A program made the position numbers and the translations under genes. Under the pieces are notes generated by a model. That model made no database searches. It had not been told where the DNA came from and saw nothing but the letters and a program-made list of their open reading frames with translations. Below, piece after piece: positions 1 to 6,119 of a DNA stretch of 23,411 nt. Source of the stretch: a virus; IMG/VR virus record IMGVR_UViG_3300005337_000048, positions 1 to 23,411 of that record. One strand, written 5' to 3'. Each line of letters begins with the position of its first letter. The stretch's first letter is position 1.

Positions 1-446
1 TCGGCCTGAGCTACCTGAAGCGGTCGAATCTTCGGCTCATAGCGCGCCCATACCACCCCACGCCCAGGCAGTAGATAGTCAATGACGCAGTTCTCAGTAG
101 CTACATGGAACTTGCCGCATTCCAGCTGGTAAGCAATGGCTCGCTCAAGCACCTCAGATGCCCAGCGCCCGACAGGGTCTTTATCCTTGTATCGGCGCTC
201 AACAATAGGTACGGGGCACTTAGCATAGACAGCGGGAGCGAGTGTCTGGGTATTGGACCAAAGAATGTTGTACTTGGTCGTATAGCTATTGACTGCCGAT
301 TCAGACCGGTCATCAAGATAACGTTTGACAATGCGCTCGCCGCGCGCCCTGAACGTCTGGGATTTTTGAGTGTAAAGCTCAATCTCACGACTGTAAGTCG
401 CTTGCAGTTCGTCAAATGGCTTGTCTGACTTCTTCTTCGGTGCCAT
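1..446 (-). CDS. Portal protein, N-terminal part (runs off left edge)
   Basis: The N-terminal 148 codons are present, starting at the ATG at 446 behind an AGGA-type ribosome binding site; the rest lies beyond the window. The protein opens with a Lys-rich tail (MAPKKKSDK). Around residues 50-80 it carries a segment ending in the string NTQTLAPAVYAKCPVPIVER, followed by a Lys-Asp-rich stretch and a WASEVLERAI helix. These strings are typical of podovirus portal proteins of the P22-like or Bcep22-like type. The portal is the dodecameric ring at the capsid vertex through which DNA is packaged and ejected. Its place directly downstream of terL, with about 56 bases between, fits the usual terS-terL-portal order. 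The assignment rests on recalled family motifs and gene order. Confidence 0.85.
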   Translation of the reverse strand, partial: MAPKKKSDKPFDELQATYSREIELYTQKSQTFRARGERIVKRYLDDRSESAVNSYTTKYNILWSNTQTLAPAVYAKCPVPIVERRYKDKDPVGRWASEVLERAIAYQLECGKFHVATENCVIDYLLPGRGVVWARYEPKIRPLQVAQA

Positions 447-502
447 GTCTATCCTGACGTCATCACGACGTTAACGAACCGGCTAATTGCTGTGAATCAT
501 AC

Positions 503-2110
503 TCATATTCGCGACGCACCGCTAGACCTGTTGGAATAAAGGCCCTGTAGGTCAAACACCTCTTCCGCGCGCGTCTCAGACAAGAACCGTGGTCGTTCAG
601 CATAGGTCTGAGGCTTCGTTTTCCACAGTTTGTCCACCATTCGACCGGCTAATCCGCAAACGTCCACCTTGTCGTCATGGGCGGCAACGGGGAACTTGCA
701 TAGCTGTTGGATAACGCGCTCTGCCCAGACTGCGTCACGAGGAAACCGGACGCGACCCATAGATGCCATCGCACGAAAGCTCGCAACCTTAGCGACCTTG
801 TCCCCAATATGGGGAAGGAGTTCGACGGCCACGACGTGACCAGTCCCTCTCGTGGCTCGCTCCATGACAACGCGGTCGCGCCATGGCTGGACGGCGTTTT
901 CATCCTTGCCAGTCTCACCAGCCCAGACCACGGGTTGCCACCGGTCAGAGAGGTCACAGAACTTGAACACGCCTTCGTCGGTCTTGATCTGGCCGCCGTC
1001 CCAGTCAAGCGCCCATAGATAGCCGTCATCGCACAACCCCCAAACACCATGCTCGGTGTAGTCCGCCGTGGTCTTCTCGGTTACCGCCCAATCGCTAGAC
1101 CCAAAGATGTGCATGCGCTCAGGCTTAGGCAGCTGGCGCTGATCATAGCGGTGATTGTCGAACCATGGCCGTTCGAATTGGCCACCTGTATCAGCCGTAG
1201 GGCGCTGCTGGAACAACGCAGACCACGTCCGTTGGGCTTGTGGGTTGGGGTTGTTCTCAAACGTCCGCCAGTGATCAGCCGTAAACCACTCTGGCCACAT
1301 GTATTCGCCAATCTCACGCCCTAATGGATCGTCAGTGCGTTCACATTTGGCTGCAATGTTGAGGACTTCCCAAGTTCGTCCGTCTCGACAATCCACCAGG
1401 CCAGACCGGCCATCGTAATCGGCTGGAAGGATACGCCCGGATAGATCGTCTTCGTGCCACCGCGTTTGGATGATAATGACAGACGCGCCAGGCTTGAGAC
1501 GCGTGCATAGATCGTCAAGGTACGCATCCCACGTCTTGTTGCGCATCGTCTCAGAATCAGCTTCTTCACGGCCAGCCACCGGATCGTCAATGATGAGAAG
1601 GTCAGCACGAGTACCCGTCACGGCACCTAAGATCCCGGTAGCCATGAACTCAGCTTCGTTGGTAAGTCCCCATGTCGCAGCAGCCTCCATACCCTTGGGT
1701 ATCGATGCCTTCATAGCCGAAACGAACTTAGGGCTACGGCATATCTGGCGAGCGCGCTTGGACTGCTTCTCGGCGATGTTCTGGGCGTAGCTTGCCAAGA
1801 TCACGCGGTAGCCAGGGAACGTGCCACAGGCCCAGCTAGGGGCGACTACAGATGCATAGGAGGATTTGGCCGAGCCAGGTGGTGCGAAGATCATCAGCCG
1901 CCCATTGGGCTGGCGGATCGTATCCTCGACCTTTTGGAGAATGACCTTGTGGTGGAAGGCTAGCGGCGACTCGACGGGATTGAACAGCCACGCCTCGGTT
2001 TCATCGCCAATGGGGCGGCCTGGAACATCTACGGCCTGGGCAAAGCCAACCAACGTCTTGCAGGATCGACGTCGGAGAAGCTCGCGGGCAGCTTCTTGGC
2101 GAGAAATCAT
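503..2110 (-). CDS. terL: Terminase large subunit (packaging ATPase/nuclease)
   Basis: 535 residues, normal for TerL, the motor that pumps DNA into the prohead and cuts it. Visible motifs are a Walker A-type loop (APPGSAKSS, about residues 76-84), a Walker B strand followed by two Asp (LLIIDD, 171-176), and a motif III-like strand (VIIIQTRWHEDD, 211-222). The C-terminal half has an RNase H-like nuclease pattern: Asp340 in SSDWAV, Asp350 in TTADYTE, and the HDDKVD cluster near 478-483. The start is the ATG at 2110 with only a weak GGAA upstream. terS lies 71 bases upstream and the portal gene downstream. The identification is firm; the packaging mode (headful or cohesive ends) cannot be read from this window. 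Confidence 0.96.
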   Translation of the reverse strand: MISRQEAARELLRRRSCKTLVGFAQAVDVPGRPIGDETEAWLFNPVESPLAFHHKVILQKVEDTIRQPNGRLMIFAPPGSAKSSYASVVAPSWACGTFPGYRVILASYAQNIAEKQSKRARQICRSPKFVSAMKASIPKGMEAAATWGLTNEAEFMATGILGAVTGTRADLLIIDDPVAGREEADSETMRNKTWDAYLDDLCTRLKPGASVIIIQTRWHEDDLSGRILPADYDGRSGLVDCRDGRTWEVLNIAAKCERTDDPLGREIGEYMWPEWFTADHWRTFENNPNPQAQRTWSALFQQRPTADTGGQFERPWFDNHRYDQRQLPKPERMHIFGSSDWAVTEKTTADYTEHGVWGLCDDGYLWALDWDGGQIKTDEGVFKFCDLSDRWQPVVWAGETGKDENAVQPWRDRVVMERATRGTGHVVAVELLPHIGDKVAKVASFRAMASMGRVRFPRDAVWAERVIQQLCKFPVAAHDDKVDVCGLAGRMVDKLWKTKPQTYAERPRFLSETRAEEVFDLQGLYSNRSSGASRI

Positions 2111-2181
2111 ACCAATTCCAGATAGGCACCCGAGAATCTTGGCATATTGGTCTTGTTGTCACCCAATATAAGCAATACCAC

Positions 2182-2487
2182 TTACTTACCACCCGCAATC
2201 GATGCTAGATCGTCATCTGACATTTCGGAGGCCTGGACCTTAATGGGACCGCCATCTAGGCCAGTGTGCTCAACACGTCCAAGCTTAGGTGCGGCGAACT
2301 CTGCCAGCCTAGCCAGCTTATCTAGCGCCTTATCTGGATCGGTAGCCGCCACCTGTGTAAGCCACAGAGAGACGTTTTCAGCGTTGTCCTCAAGGAGCTT
2401 ACGTACGGTATCCCTGAACTCTCTGGTCGTCTTGTTGACCGATCCAGGAGCCCTTCCGCCTGTTTTTGGCTGACCTTTGCCGGCCAT
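2182..2487 (-). CDS. terS: Putative terminase small subunit
   Basis: 101 residues. The N-terminus is basic and Gly-rich (KGQPKTGGRAPGSVNKTTREFRD), a pattern common at the start of phage small terminase or terminase-associated DNA-binding proteins. A predicted helical section with a DPDKALDKLARLAEFAAPKLGRVEHTG string follows, and the tail is acidic. TerS recognises the packaging site and loads TerL. The position immediately upstream of terL is the main support. Similar short proteins are often annotated only as hypothetical, so the function is inferred from place and N-terminal pattern. Confidence 0.72.
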   Translation of the reverse strand: MAGKGQPKTGGRAPGSVNKTTREFRDTVRKLLEDNAENVSLWLTQVAATDPDKALDKLARLAEFAAPKLGRVEHTGLDGGPIKVQASEMSDDDLASIAGGK

Positions 2488-2521
2488 ATCTGTATCACTC
2501 TGTTAAAGACTCGTCCACACT

Positions 2522-2713
2522 CTACTTTGGCTTATTACCCGGGTCAAATGGTGTGAGCTGGCACCATACATCGCCGTCCCATTGTTCAAAGACCATTTCA
2601 GCCATGGGCAAATCATTAACGCCATCAAACCACACGATCCCAACAAGTTTCGAGAACGATGGATGAATCCGTTTCACGATCCTAAGCTCTCCCACATAGC
2701 GCCCATCGTTCAT
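2522..2713 (-). CDS. Hypothetical protein, 63 aa
   Basis: A small soluble protein (MNDGRYVGELRIVKRIHP...) with no domain I recognise. It is rich in aromatic residues and Asp and ends in a PFDPGNKPK tail. Its ATG overlaps the TGA of the gene before it by an ATGA junction, so the two are translationally coupled. It sits between the secreted barrel-like gene and terS. The junction supports it being a real gene. Confidence 0.6.
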   Translation of the reverse strand: MNDGRYVGELRIVKRIHPSFSKLVGIVWFDGVNDLPMAEMVFEQWDGDVWCQLTPFDPGNKPK

Positions 2714-2898
2714 TTCTTGTCCTCAGCTTGATCTTCATGCTGCAACACAATCTTTGCCCCACAGAACTGCGCCTTCCACCGTTCAGCAAACTCAGTAGGG
2801 ATCGTCTCTCTGGTCACCACCTTAACGCCGCTCACATAGTGCTCAAAGATGCTGTACACGGCCATCTCGGTCTTTAGCTGGCGGATGAGCATGGTCAT
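2710..2898 (-). CDS. Hypothetical protein, 62 aa
   Basis: A small protein beginning MTMLIRQLKTEMAVYSIFEHY and ending in a charged EDQAEDKK tail; family unknown. The reading frame is open further upstream, but the ATG at 2898 forms an exact ATGA overlap with the stop of the secreted protein gene, and a longer start would run back through that gene's C-terminal codons. I therefore chose the short form. It is coupled in the same way to the next gene downstream, giving a three-gene unit beginning with the barrel-like gene. Confidence 0.6.
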   Translation of the reverse strand: MTMLIRQLKTEMAVYSIFEHYVSGVKVVTRETIPTEFAERWKAQFCGAKIVLQHEDQAEDKK

Positions 2899-3563
2899 AG
2901 CTCGTAAGTGACGTAAGCAGACAGGACGTTGCGCCACAGTGGCGGGTTGTCGTACTTGAACGTGACAGGCTTCATCAGGTATTCGTCTATCGAAGCCGTC
3001 CATTTACCTGCTTTGACAGATAATCCGATGATGCCACCAACCCTGATACGCCTGTCAGCTTGGTGTACGCCGTCAATCGGGTTGGGGTACTCGAAGCTAC
3101 GCCAGCCGTAGACGGTCTCTTTCCAGGCGTTTCGGTAGACCAGCAACCCAACATCAGGCGAAATGTCATAGCTACCAACGGAAAACCACCGATTGACCTT
3201 AAGCTGAATCCCTTGGACATCACCGTACCCGTTGAACTTCCCCGGAGGCAGCGGATATCCAATATTGATCTGTACATGCTTGCCAGCGTCGTAGTTATCA
3301 TCGGCAGTACACCAGCACCCAGCAGATGATTTACCGAAGTTCACGTAATCCGCATGCCACTGCCAATCGTCGTTGATGTGGCCCGTAACGCCTATTAGGC
3401 CAAACCTTCCCGACGTGTCCAGATGGTGCGGCATGCCCATCTGATACCAAATACCATCCCCATAGGTTCGATAGGCTGACTCGCCCATCCCAACCTCCAT
3501 GTGCCAGTCCGTGGCATGTGCAGCACTTACTCCGAGCAAACCAAGAAGCACTAGGGCTTTCAT
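2895..3563 (-). CDS. Secreted, outer-membrane beta-barrel-like protein
   Basis: 222 residues with a clear Sec signal peptide: Lys2, a hydrophobic LVLLGLLGVSAA core and a likely cleavage site after AHA (about residue 17). The mature part is rich in Gly and aromatic residues. It has alternating strand patterns and turns such as NDDWQWHADYVNFG and VNRWFSVGSYDISPDVGLLVYRN, and ends in a strand (LSAYVTYEL) although the final residue is Leu, not the usual Phe. This looks like a small outer-membrane barrel of the host envelope rather than a virion protein. It has a GAGGA ribosome binding site and a possible promoter of its own, between the tRNA cluster and terS, so it reads like an inserted cargo gene. 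Surface modification or superinfection exclusion is an inference. A periplasmic protein is an alternative. Confidence 0.6.
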   Translation of the reverse strand: MKALVLLGLLGVSAAHATDWHMEVGMGESAYRTYGDGIWYQMGMPHHLDTSGRFGLIGVTGHINDDWQWHADYVNFGKSSAGCWCTADDNYDAGKHVQINIGYPLPPGKFNGYGDVQGIQLKVNRWFSVGSYDISPDVGLLVYRNAWKETVYGWRSFEYPNPIDGVHQADRRIRVGGIIGLSVKAGKWTASIDEYLMKPVTFKYDNPPLWRNVLSAYVTYEL

Positions 3564-3593
3564 GGTCGTTCCTCAATGAACTAGGTGGCTTGC

Positions 3594-3621
3594 ATTGTCA
3601 CACTTTGATTAGCCGTGTCAT
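3594..3621 (-). promoter_or_regulatory. Possible sigma70-type promoter for the barrel-like gene
   Basis: On the minus strand ATGACA (3621-3616) is followed after 16 bases by GACAAT (3599-3594), 5/6 and 4/6 matches to the -35 and -10 consensus. It lies in the non-coding gap between tRNA-Trp and the secreted protein gene, about 30 bases before that start codon. Short AT-rich matches arise by chance, so this is only a candidate. Confidence 0.3.
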
Positions 3622-3644
3622 TAGGCCATAAAGCCTATATCGTA

Positions 3645-3720
3645 TGGCCAGCCACCAAGGATTCGAACCCTGATTCACGGATTTGGAGTCCGTTGTCCTG
3701 CCAGATTGGACGAGTGACTG
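3645..3720 (-). tRNA. tRNA-Trp (CCA anticodon)
   Basis: A 76-nt cloverleaf. The acceptor stem is CAGTCAC/GTGGCTG with discriminator G and an encoded CCA. The D arm is GTCC/GGAC, the anticodon arm is ACGGA-CTCCAAA-TCCGT giving anticodon CCA, the variable loop is GAAT, and the T arm is CAGGG-TTCGAAT-CCTTG. Every stem closes (G-U pairs included) and position 33 is T. The discriminator G agrees with bacterial tRNA-Trp. It decodes UGG and may supplement the host pool during late synthesis. It lies three bases downstream of the CCA end of the tRNA-like element. Confidence 0.93.
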
Positions 3721-3723
3721 ATT

Positions 3724-3822
3724 TGGATGGCATGGCCGGATGCGATCCCGGCACGGCGGAGTTGATAAGTCTTCCTACCGCAGGCTCTGGCGTCCTCGCG
3801 TATCGCCTACGCATTCATGCCA
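3724..3822 (-). ncRNA. tRNA-like element with CCA end, no canonical anticodon arm
   Basis: A 99-nt segment. It has a perfect 7-bp acceptor-type stem, TGGCATG (3822-3816) with CATGCCA (3734-3728), then T and an encoded CCA (3726-3724). It has a T-arm-like hairpin GCCGG/CCGGC with an 8-nt loop GATCGCAT, a D-arm-like hairpin GCGTA-GGCGA-TACGC and a GC-rich arm GCGG...CCGC. I tested the possible 7-nt loops with T33 and none is flanked by a pairing 5-bp stem, so no anticodon can be assigned. It sits three bases before tRNA-Trp in the same orientation. It could be a degenerate long-variable-arm tRNA, a tRNA mimic, or the 3' domain of a larger RNA including the upstream hairpin. Confidence 0.5.
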
Positions 3823-3910
3823 TTAGGGATTCGGCTGGGAGCAAGGCGCTACCCTTCAACTGATTATGCCGACCGAGCTTTGATCGGAAACCAACCGAAT
3901 CTCTAATAGC
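3819..3910 (-). ncRNA. Long imperfect hairpin in the tRNA-cluster leader
   Basis: Arms 3819-3838 and 3891-3910 are inverted copies of 20 nt differing at three positions. In the minus-strand RNA two of these become G-U pairs and one is an A-C mismatch. In the plus-strand RNA two are A-C mismatches. The pairing thus favours the strand that carries the tRNAs. The 52-nt loop contains a further CCGA/TCGG mini-hairpin. The element fills the stretch between the end of the 89-aa gene and the tRNA-like element, and no sizeable ORF runs through it. It overlaps the tRNA-like acceptor by four bases, so the two folds may compete. Function unknown. Confidence 0.5.
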
Positions 3911-3943
3911 CAGAACAATTTCATCTTACCACGTTAGCCGGGC

Positions 3944-4213
3944 TTAGCAAGTAGGAACTACCACCATAGCACCAGGAATTAGCGTATAGGCCACGCGTAC
4001 GTATTCATCGGGGTTGAGTTCCATATAGGTCCCCGTTCCGATGAAGTAGTACGTCACGTTATCCCTAGAGAATCCCACGGCGCTAAGCAAGCCGCCGTTG
4101 ATCATGACCCTGACTTTATAGGGGAAAGGGTTCTGCCATGTGAAGGGACTCGCCCCAATGGAAATCGTTGTGGCTGGCTGGTTCAGGGGATTAGGTGCGC
4201 CGTTATATGACAT
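3944..4213 (-). CDS. Putative small virion protein (89 aa)
   Basis: MSYNGAPNPL... then a beta-rich section with the strings ASPFTWQNPFPYKVRVMINGG, VGFSRDNVTYYFIGTGTYMELNPDEYVRVAYT. Alternating hydrophobic residues and Gly or Asn turns suggest a compact beta-sandwich like those of phage decoration or tail-surface proteins. The frame is open upstream, but the ATG at 4213 fits best because it overlaps the end of the preceding gene by only 11 bases. It is the third of three consecutive small beta-rich genes. The family is unnamed to my knowledge; the role is inferred from composition and neighbours. Confidence 0.6.
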   Translation of the reverse strand: MSYNGAPNPLNQPATTISIGASPFTWQNPFPYKVRVMINGGLLSAVGFSRDNVTYYFIGTGTYMELNPDEYVRVAYTLIPGAMVVVPTC

Positions 4214-4544
4214 ACCACTGCACCCCGTCCGACTGTAGGAACACATACTGCCACTGGGCCGCAAGAATGCTGGTATTGGACCCATCAATAAGCTCCGAAC
4301 CGTTGCCCTTCGCCGTTACCGTATTGGCCGAGCTGTCTTTCTTCTTGACGCCTAAGATACGTCCAGTGCTGGCGGCGGCAAACGGAAGCGTGACAATGAT
4401 TGCGGAAGCCGTTGCATCAGCTACCAGCGTGCAATCGGTCGCTAGATAGCCCTGAGACGTGCTGATATTGCGAATGCCAGCACCGATAGCGTTACCGTTG
4501 CCGGAGACGAACCCGGGCGACATGGAAGCCGGAGAGCGCAACAT
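4203..4544 (-). CDS. Putative virion surface/decoration-type protein (113 aa)
   Basis: After an N-terminal Gly/Asn-rich stretch it reads TLVADATASAIIVTLPFAAASTGRILGVKKKDSSANTVTAKGNGSELIDGS, then AAQWQYVFLQSDGVQWYVI. This beta-repeat (strand, LP turn, GR, KKxDSSANTVT, G-SE-IDG, then QW..V.LQSDG..WY) is familiar from phage fibre tips and head-decoration-like proteins, where it forms a small beta-structured domain. The ATG at 4544 is preceded by AAGGA about nine bases away. Assignment as a virion component is by motif memory and by position among the late genes. Confidence 0.6.
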   Translation of the reverse strand: MLRSPASMSPGFVSGNGNAIGAGIRNISTSQGYLATDCTLVADATASAIIVTLPFAAASTGRILGVKKKDSSANTVTAKGNGSELIDGSNTSILAAQWQYVFLQSDGVQWYVI

Positions 4545-4547
4545 GGG

Positions 4548-4883
4548 TCATTGTCCTTCACCCGGAGTCACGTACACGTTCCCCGTGCCAGCTCCCGTGC
4601 CAATGATGGCGACGGTATCAATAGGGAAGCCCTTGCTGAATACCTCAGTAGCGCCAGAAAGTATTACAGCATCACCAGGCGTGCCAGGAACCGGCAGCAA
4701 TGCGGTAACTGAGTCTCGGCCAGCAAGCCCGAAGCGGACAGCGATATCTACGGACGATTTGTTAGCAATGCGAACCACATTGGCGTTGGTGCCAGCGGTG
4801 TTAAACGTAAGAGTTGCGCTAGCAGCGCCCGGCACAATGGCCTGGGTAGCGCCTTGAACTTGACCAAACGGCTGAACGTTCAT
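4548..4883 (-). CDS. Putative small virion protein (111 aa)
   Basis: Starts at the ATG at 4883, which has AAGGAG five bases upstream; a GTG one codon earlier would be too close to that site. The protein (MNVQPFGQVQGATQAIVPGAASATLTFN...) is Ala/Gly/Val/Thr-rich with strand-turn patterns (VVRIANKSSVDIAVRFGLAG, TEVFSKGFPIDTVAIIGTGAGTGNVYVTPGEGQ), which suggests a beta-sandwich. It is the first of three beta-rich genes between the two tRNA loci. A decoration or fibre-associated role is plausible but unproven. Confidence 0.6.
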   Translation of the reverse strand: MNVQPFGQVQGATQAIVPGAASATLTFNTAGTNANVVRIANKSSVDIAVRFGLAGRDSVTALLPVPGTPGDAVILSGATEVFSKGFPIDTVAIIGTGAGTGNVYVTPGEGQ

Positions 4884-4939
4884 CACCGCTCCTTGCGATG
4901 GGGTTGAGCCATTCTACGGGGTTTTCACGTACTTTCAAT

Positions 4940-5026
4940 TGGCGGAAGATGAAGGAGTCGAACCCTTTGCCGTGAGGCAACCCTGGTTTTCAAGACCAGT
5001 TACCAGCCAACCTAGTGGCATCTTCC
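4940..5026 (-). tRNA. tRNA-Ser (TGA anticodon)
   Basis: 87 nt with acceptor stem GGAAGAT/ATCTTCC, discriminator G and encoded CCA (4942-4940). The anticodon arm is CTGGT-CTTGAAA-ACCAG, giving anticodon TGA (decodes UCA). The long variable arm TTGCC-TCAC-GGCAA is as expected for class II tRNA-Ser, and the T loop is TTCGACT. One outer T-stem pair is A-C. It starts five bases downstream of the stop codon of the 65-aa gene, so it is probably cut out of the same transcript. Confidence 0.93.
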
Positions 5027-5031
5027 AAAGA

Positions 5032-5229
5032 TCATTCAGGTGGCTGGATCGGGCCTTCCCACTGCTCACGGCCTGTAAGCTGAATCGGGCCATAGACAAC
5101 AAGGGCAGGCCTAACCAGCGCGCACCCCGGCACGAGCCATTCCACCACATTGACGATGACAGGATCGCTATCGTCCGACTTCATCCAATACTGACCAGCC
5201 TGCGTAGGAACGTCCGTGGTCCACGTCAT
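5032..5229 (-). CDS. Hypothetical protein, 65 aa
   Basis: Reads MTWTTDVPTQAGQYWMKSDDSDPVIVNVVEWL...WEGPIQPPE. The opening (W....P...G.YW.K) is a pattern I associate with small accessory phage proteins of unknown function. The ATG overlaps the TGA of the preceding gene (ATGA). It ends five bases before tRNA-Ser. Soluble, no signal or membrane segment. Confidence 0.6.
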   Translation of the reverse strand: MTWTTDVPTQAGQYWMKSDDSDPVIVNVVEWLVPGCALVRPALVVYGPIQLTGREQWEGPIQPPE

Positions 5230-5381
5230 TGGCTTTCCTTATGGAACCTAGCCTCAAACGCATCGACGGCCTTGTGGGCCCATTCAATGGCCTCATTGAC
5301 GTCTTTCCCAATGCCAAGCGCATGCGCCATGACCTTTTCCCACATGGACATCCGTCCCTCTTCGGTTTCCTGAAGCGTCAT
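5226..5381 (-). CDS. Hypothetical protein, about 51 aa
   Basis: MTLQETEEGRMSMWEKVMAHALG... then a helical tail AIEWAHKAVDAFEARFHKESQ. Two starts are possible: 5381, five bases after the preceding stop, or the internal ATG at 5351, which has a better GAGGG site just upstream. The open frame extends farther back, but that part overlaps the 59-aa membrane-protein gene and looks non-coding. Coupled downstream by ATGA. Function unknown. Confidence 0.5.
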   Translation of the reverse strand: MTLQETEEGRMSMWEKVMAHALGIGKDVNEAIEWAHKAVDAFEARFHKESQ

Positions 5382-5386
5382 AAGAT

Positions 5387-5566
5387 TTACCTGATGGCCT
5401 GAATAAGACTGATAACGAGAGAAGCGCCCAGAATGTACCAAACGGCCATGGTCGTGCCCTTCCGATGCTGCTGCTTGTAGGCGGCCTTCCATAGCTTGGA
5501 AAACTCGGCCTGTGACAGCTCGTCGCCCGATTTGACAGCCTTCTCATACCGCTCGATGGCGTTCAT
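5387..5566 (-). CDS. Small C-tail membrane protein, 59 aa
   Basis: MNAIERYEKAVKSGDELSQAEFSKLWKAAYKQQQ-like helical head (residues 1-37), then a single hydrophobic segment MAVWYILGASLVISLIQAI (residues 40-58) at the C-terminus. That suggests a tail-anchored inner-membrane protein with a cytoplasmic charged domain. Its ATG overlaps the TGA of the preceding gene (ATGA). Function unknown; it belongs to the string of coupled small genes at 5226-5763. Confidence 0.55.
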   Translation of the reverse strand: MNAIERYEKAVKSGDELSQAEFSKLWKAAYKQQHRKGTTMAVWYILGASLVISLIQAIR

Positions 5567-5763
5567 TCGATCCGCTCCGATTCACTTTCAACCTGTGACA
5601 AGATCGAGCGATTAATCGCCTCAGTCTTGGTCTTCGCCCATCCCTGAATGACCATCGCACCAAGGACCTTTGATGCCTCAGGGCTGATGATGAGGTCGAT
5701 CCTCTCGCCACGACCTTCGCGGATGCGCTTAGCTCTGGACTTTGCGACGGCCTTTGTGTTCAT
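5563..5763 (-). CDS. Ribbon-helix-helix-like DNA-binding protein, 66 aa
   Basis: A basic head (NTKAVAKSRAKRIREGRGE) is followed by RIDLIISPEASKVLGAMVIQGWAKTKTEAINRSILSQV. The layout fits the Arc/CopG ribbon-helix-helix fold: a short beta strand (RIDLII), a helix over SPEASKVLGAMV, then a second helix beginning in TKTEAINRSI. Such proteins act as dimeric repressors or antitoxins. No toxin partner is evident next to it, so a phage transcription regulator is more likely. The fold call comes from pattern recognition only. Confidence 0.55.
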   Translation of the reverse strand: MNTKAVAKSRAKRIREGRGERIDLIISPEASKVLGAMVIQGWAKTKTEAINRSILSQVESESERIE

Positions 5764-5781
5764 GCGTCCATGTTAGCCGTG

Positions 5782-5988
5782 CTACCTTCCTTTTGCAAGC
5801 AGTTTGTTGGCTACGGCCTTGATATGGGCAGCAGCGGCAGGGCTAAGGTTCCCCTTCTCTTCCTGCTGAGTGGCTCGCGCCTTTGCATTCGCAGCATGGG
5901 CCCGATTTGTGATCGGGTACGTGCGGTCAGGACCAGCGAACTTGGAATCTGGAAGATTGTTGCGAGACTTCGTGGTTAGATCAGCCAT
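5782..5988 (-). CDS. Small conserved phage protein (DUF6582-like), 68 aa
   Basis: MADLTTKSRNNLPDSKFAGPDRTYPITNRAHAANAKARATQQEEKGNLSPAAAAHIKAVANKLL. The strings LPDS.FAGP.R.YPI.... HA.NAKARA and a KA.ANK.L tail recur in many phage genomes, alone or as a C-terminal domain. The function is not established to my knowledge. The ribosome binding site GGAGGG is strong, and a terminator-like hairpin lies just upstream, so this may be the first gene of a separate transcription unit. Confidence 0.7.
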   Translation of the reverse strand: MADLTTKSRNNLPDSKFAGPDRTYPITNRAHAANAKARATQQEEKGNLSPAAAAHIKAVANKLLAKGR

Positions 5989-6001
5989 ACACCCTCCAAA
6001 G

Positions 6002-6035
6002 TAAAACGCCGCTGCGCTTCACAGCGGGGCGGCGT
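6002..6035 (-). terminator. Terminator-like hairpin between left operon blocks
   Basis: ACGCCGC (6006-6012) pairs with GCGGCGT (6029-6035) in a GC-rich 7-bp stem with a 16-nt loop; an alternative inner CGCTG/CAGCG pairing exists. Read on the minus strand the stem runs into TTTT at 6006-6003. It lies downstream of the 41-aa membrane-protein gene. The loop is larger than in a classic terminator. The 84 bases from 6036 to 6119 hold no gene; they contain a bulged TTCGAC/GTCGAA pairing. Confidence 0.5.
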
Positions 6036-6119
6036 CTGGGATTCGACTAGGGCTTGTACGGGATGACACGGGGGCGTCGAACCGCTCGTGGCTTAGATTG
6101 CCAAGGGATCGCGATGCTG

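Noticed and set aside
2710-3003. Longer 97-aa version of the 62-aa gene
   Set aside because: The extra N-terminal part is the shadow of the secreted protein's C-terminus, and the ATGA junction at 2898 gives a natural start.
5293-5547. Minus-strand open frame with an Arg/Pro/Ser-rich product
   Set aside because: It lies in another frame of the 59-aa membrane protein and 51-aa genes, which have coupled starts, and its composition is atypical.
6036-6119. T-loop-like strings (TTCGACG, GTCGAAT) suggesting tRNA or tmRNA fragments
   Set aside because: No flanking 5-bp T stems, no acceptor stem and no CCA end; the resemblance to a tmRNA 5' end is not followed by any tmRNA body.
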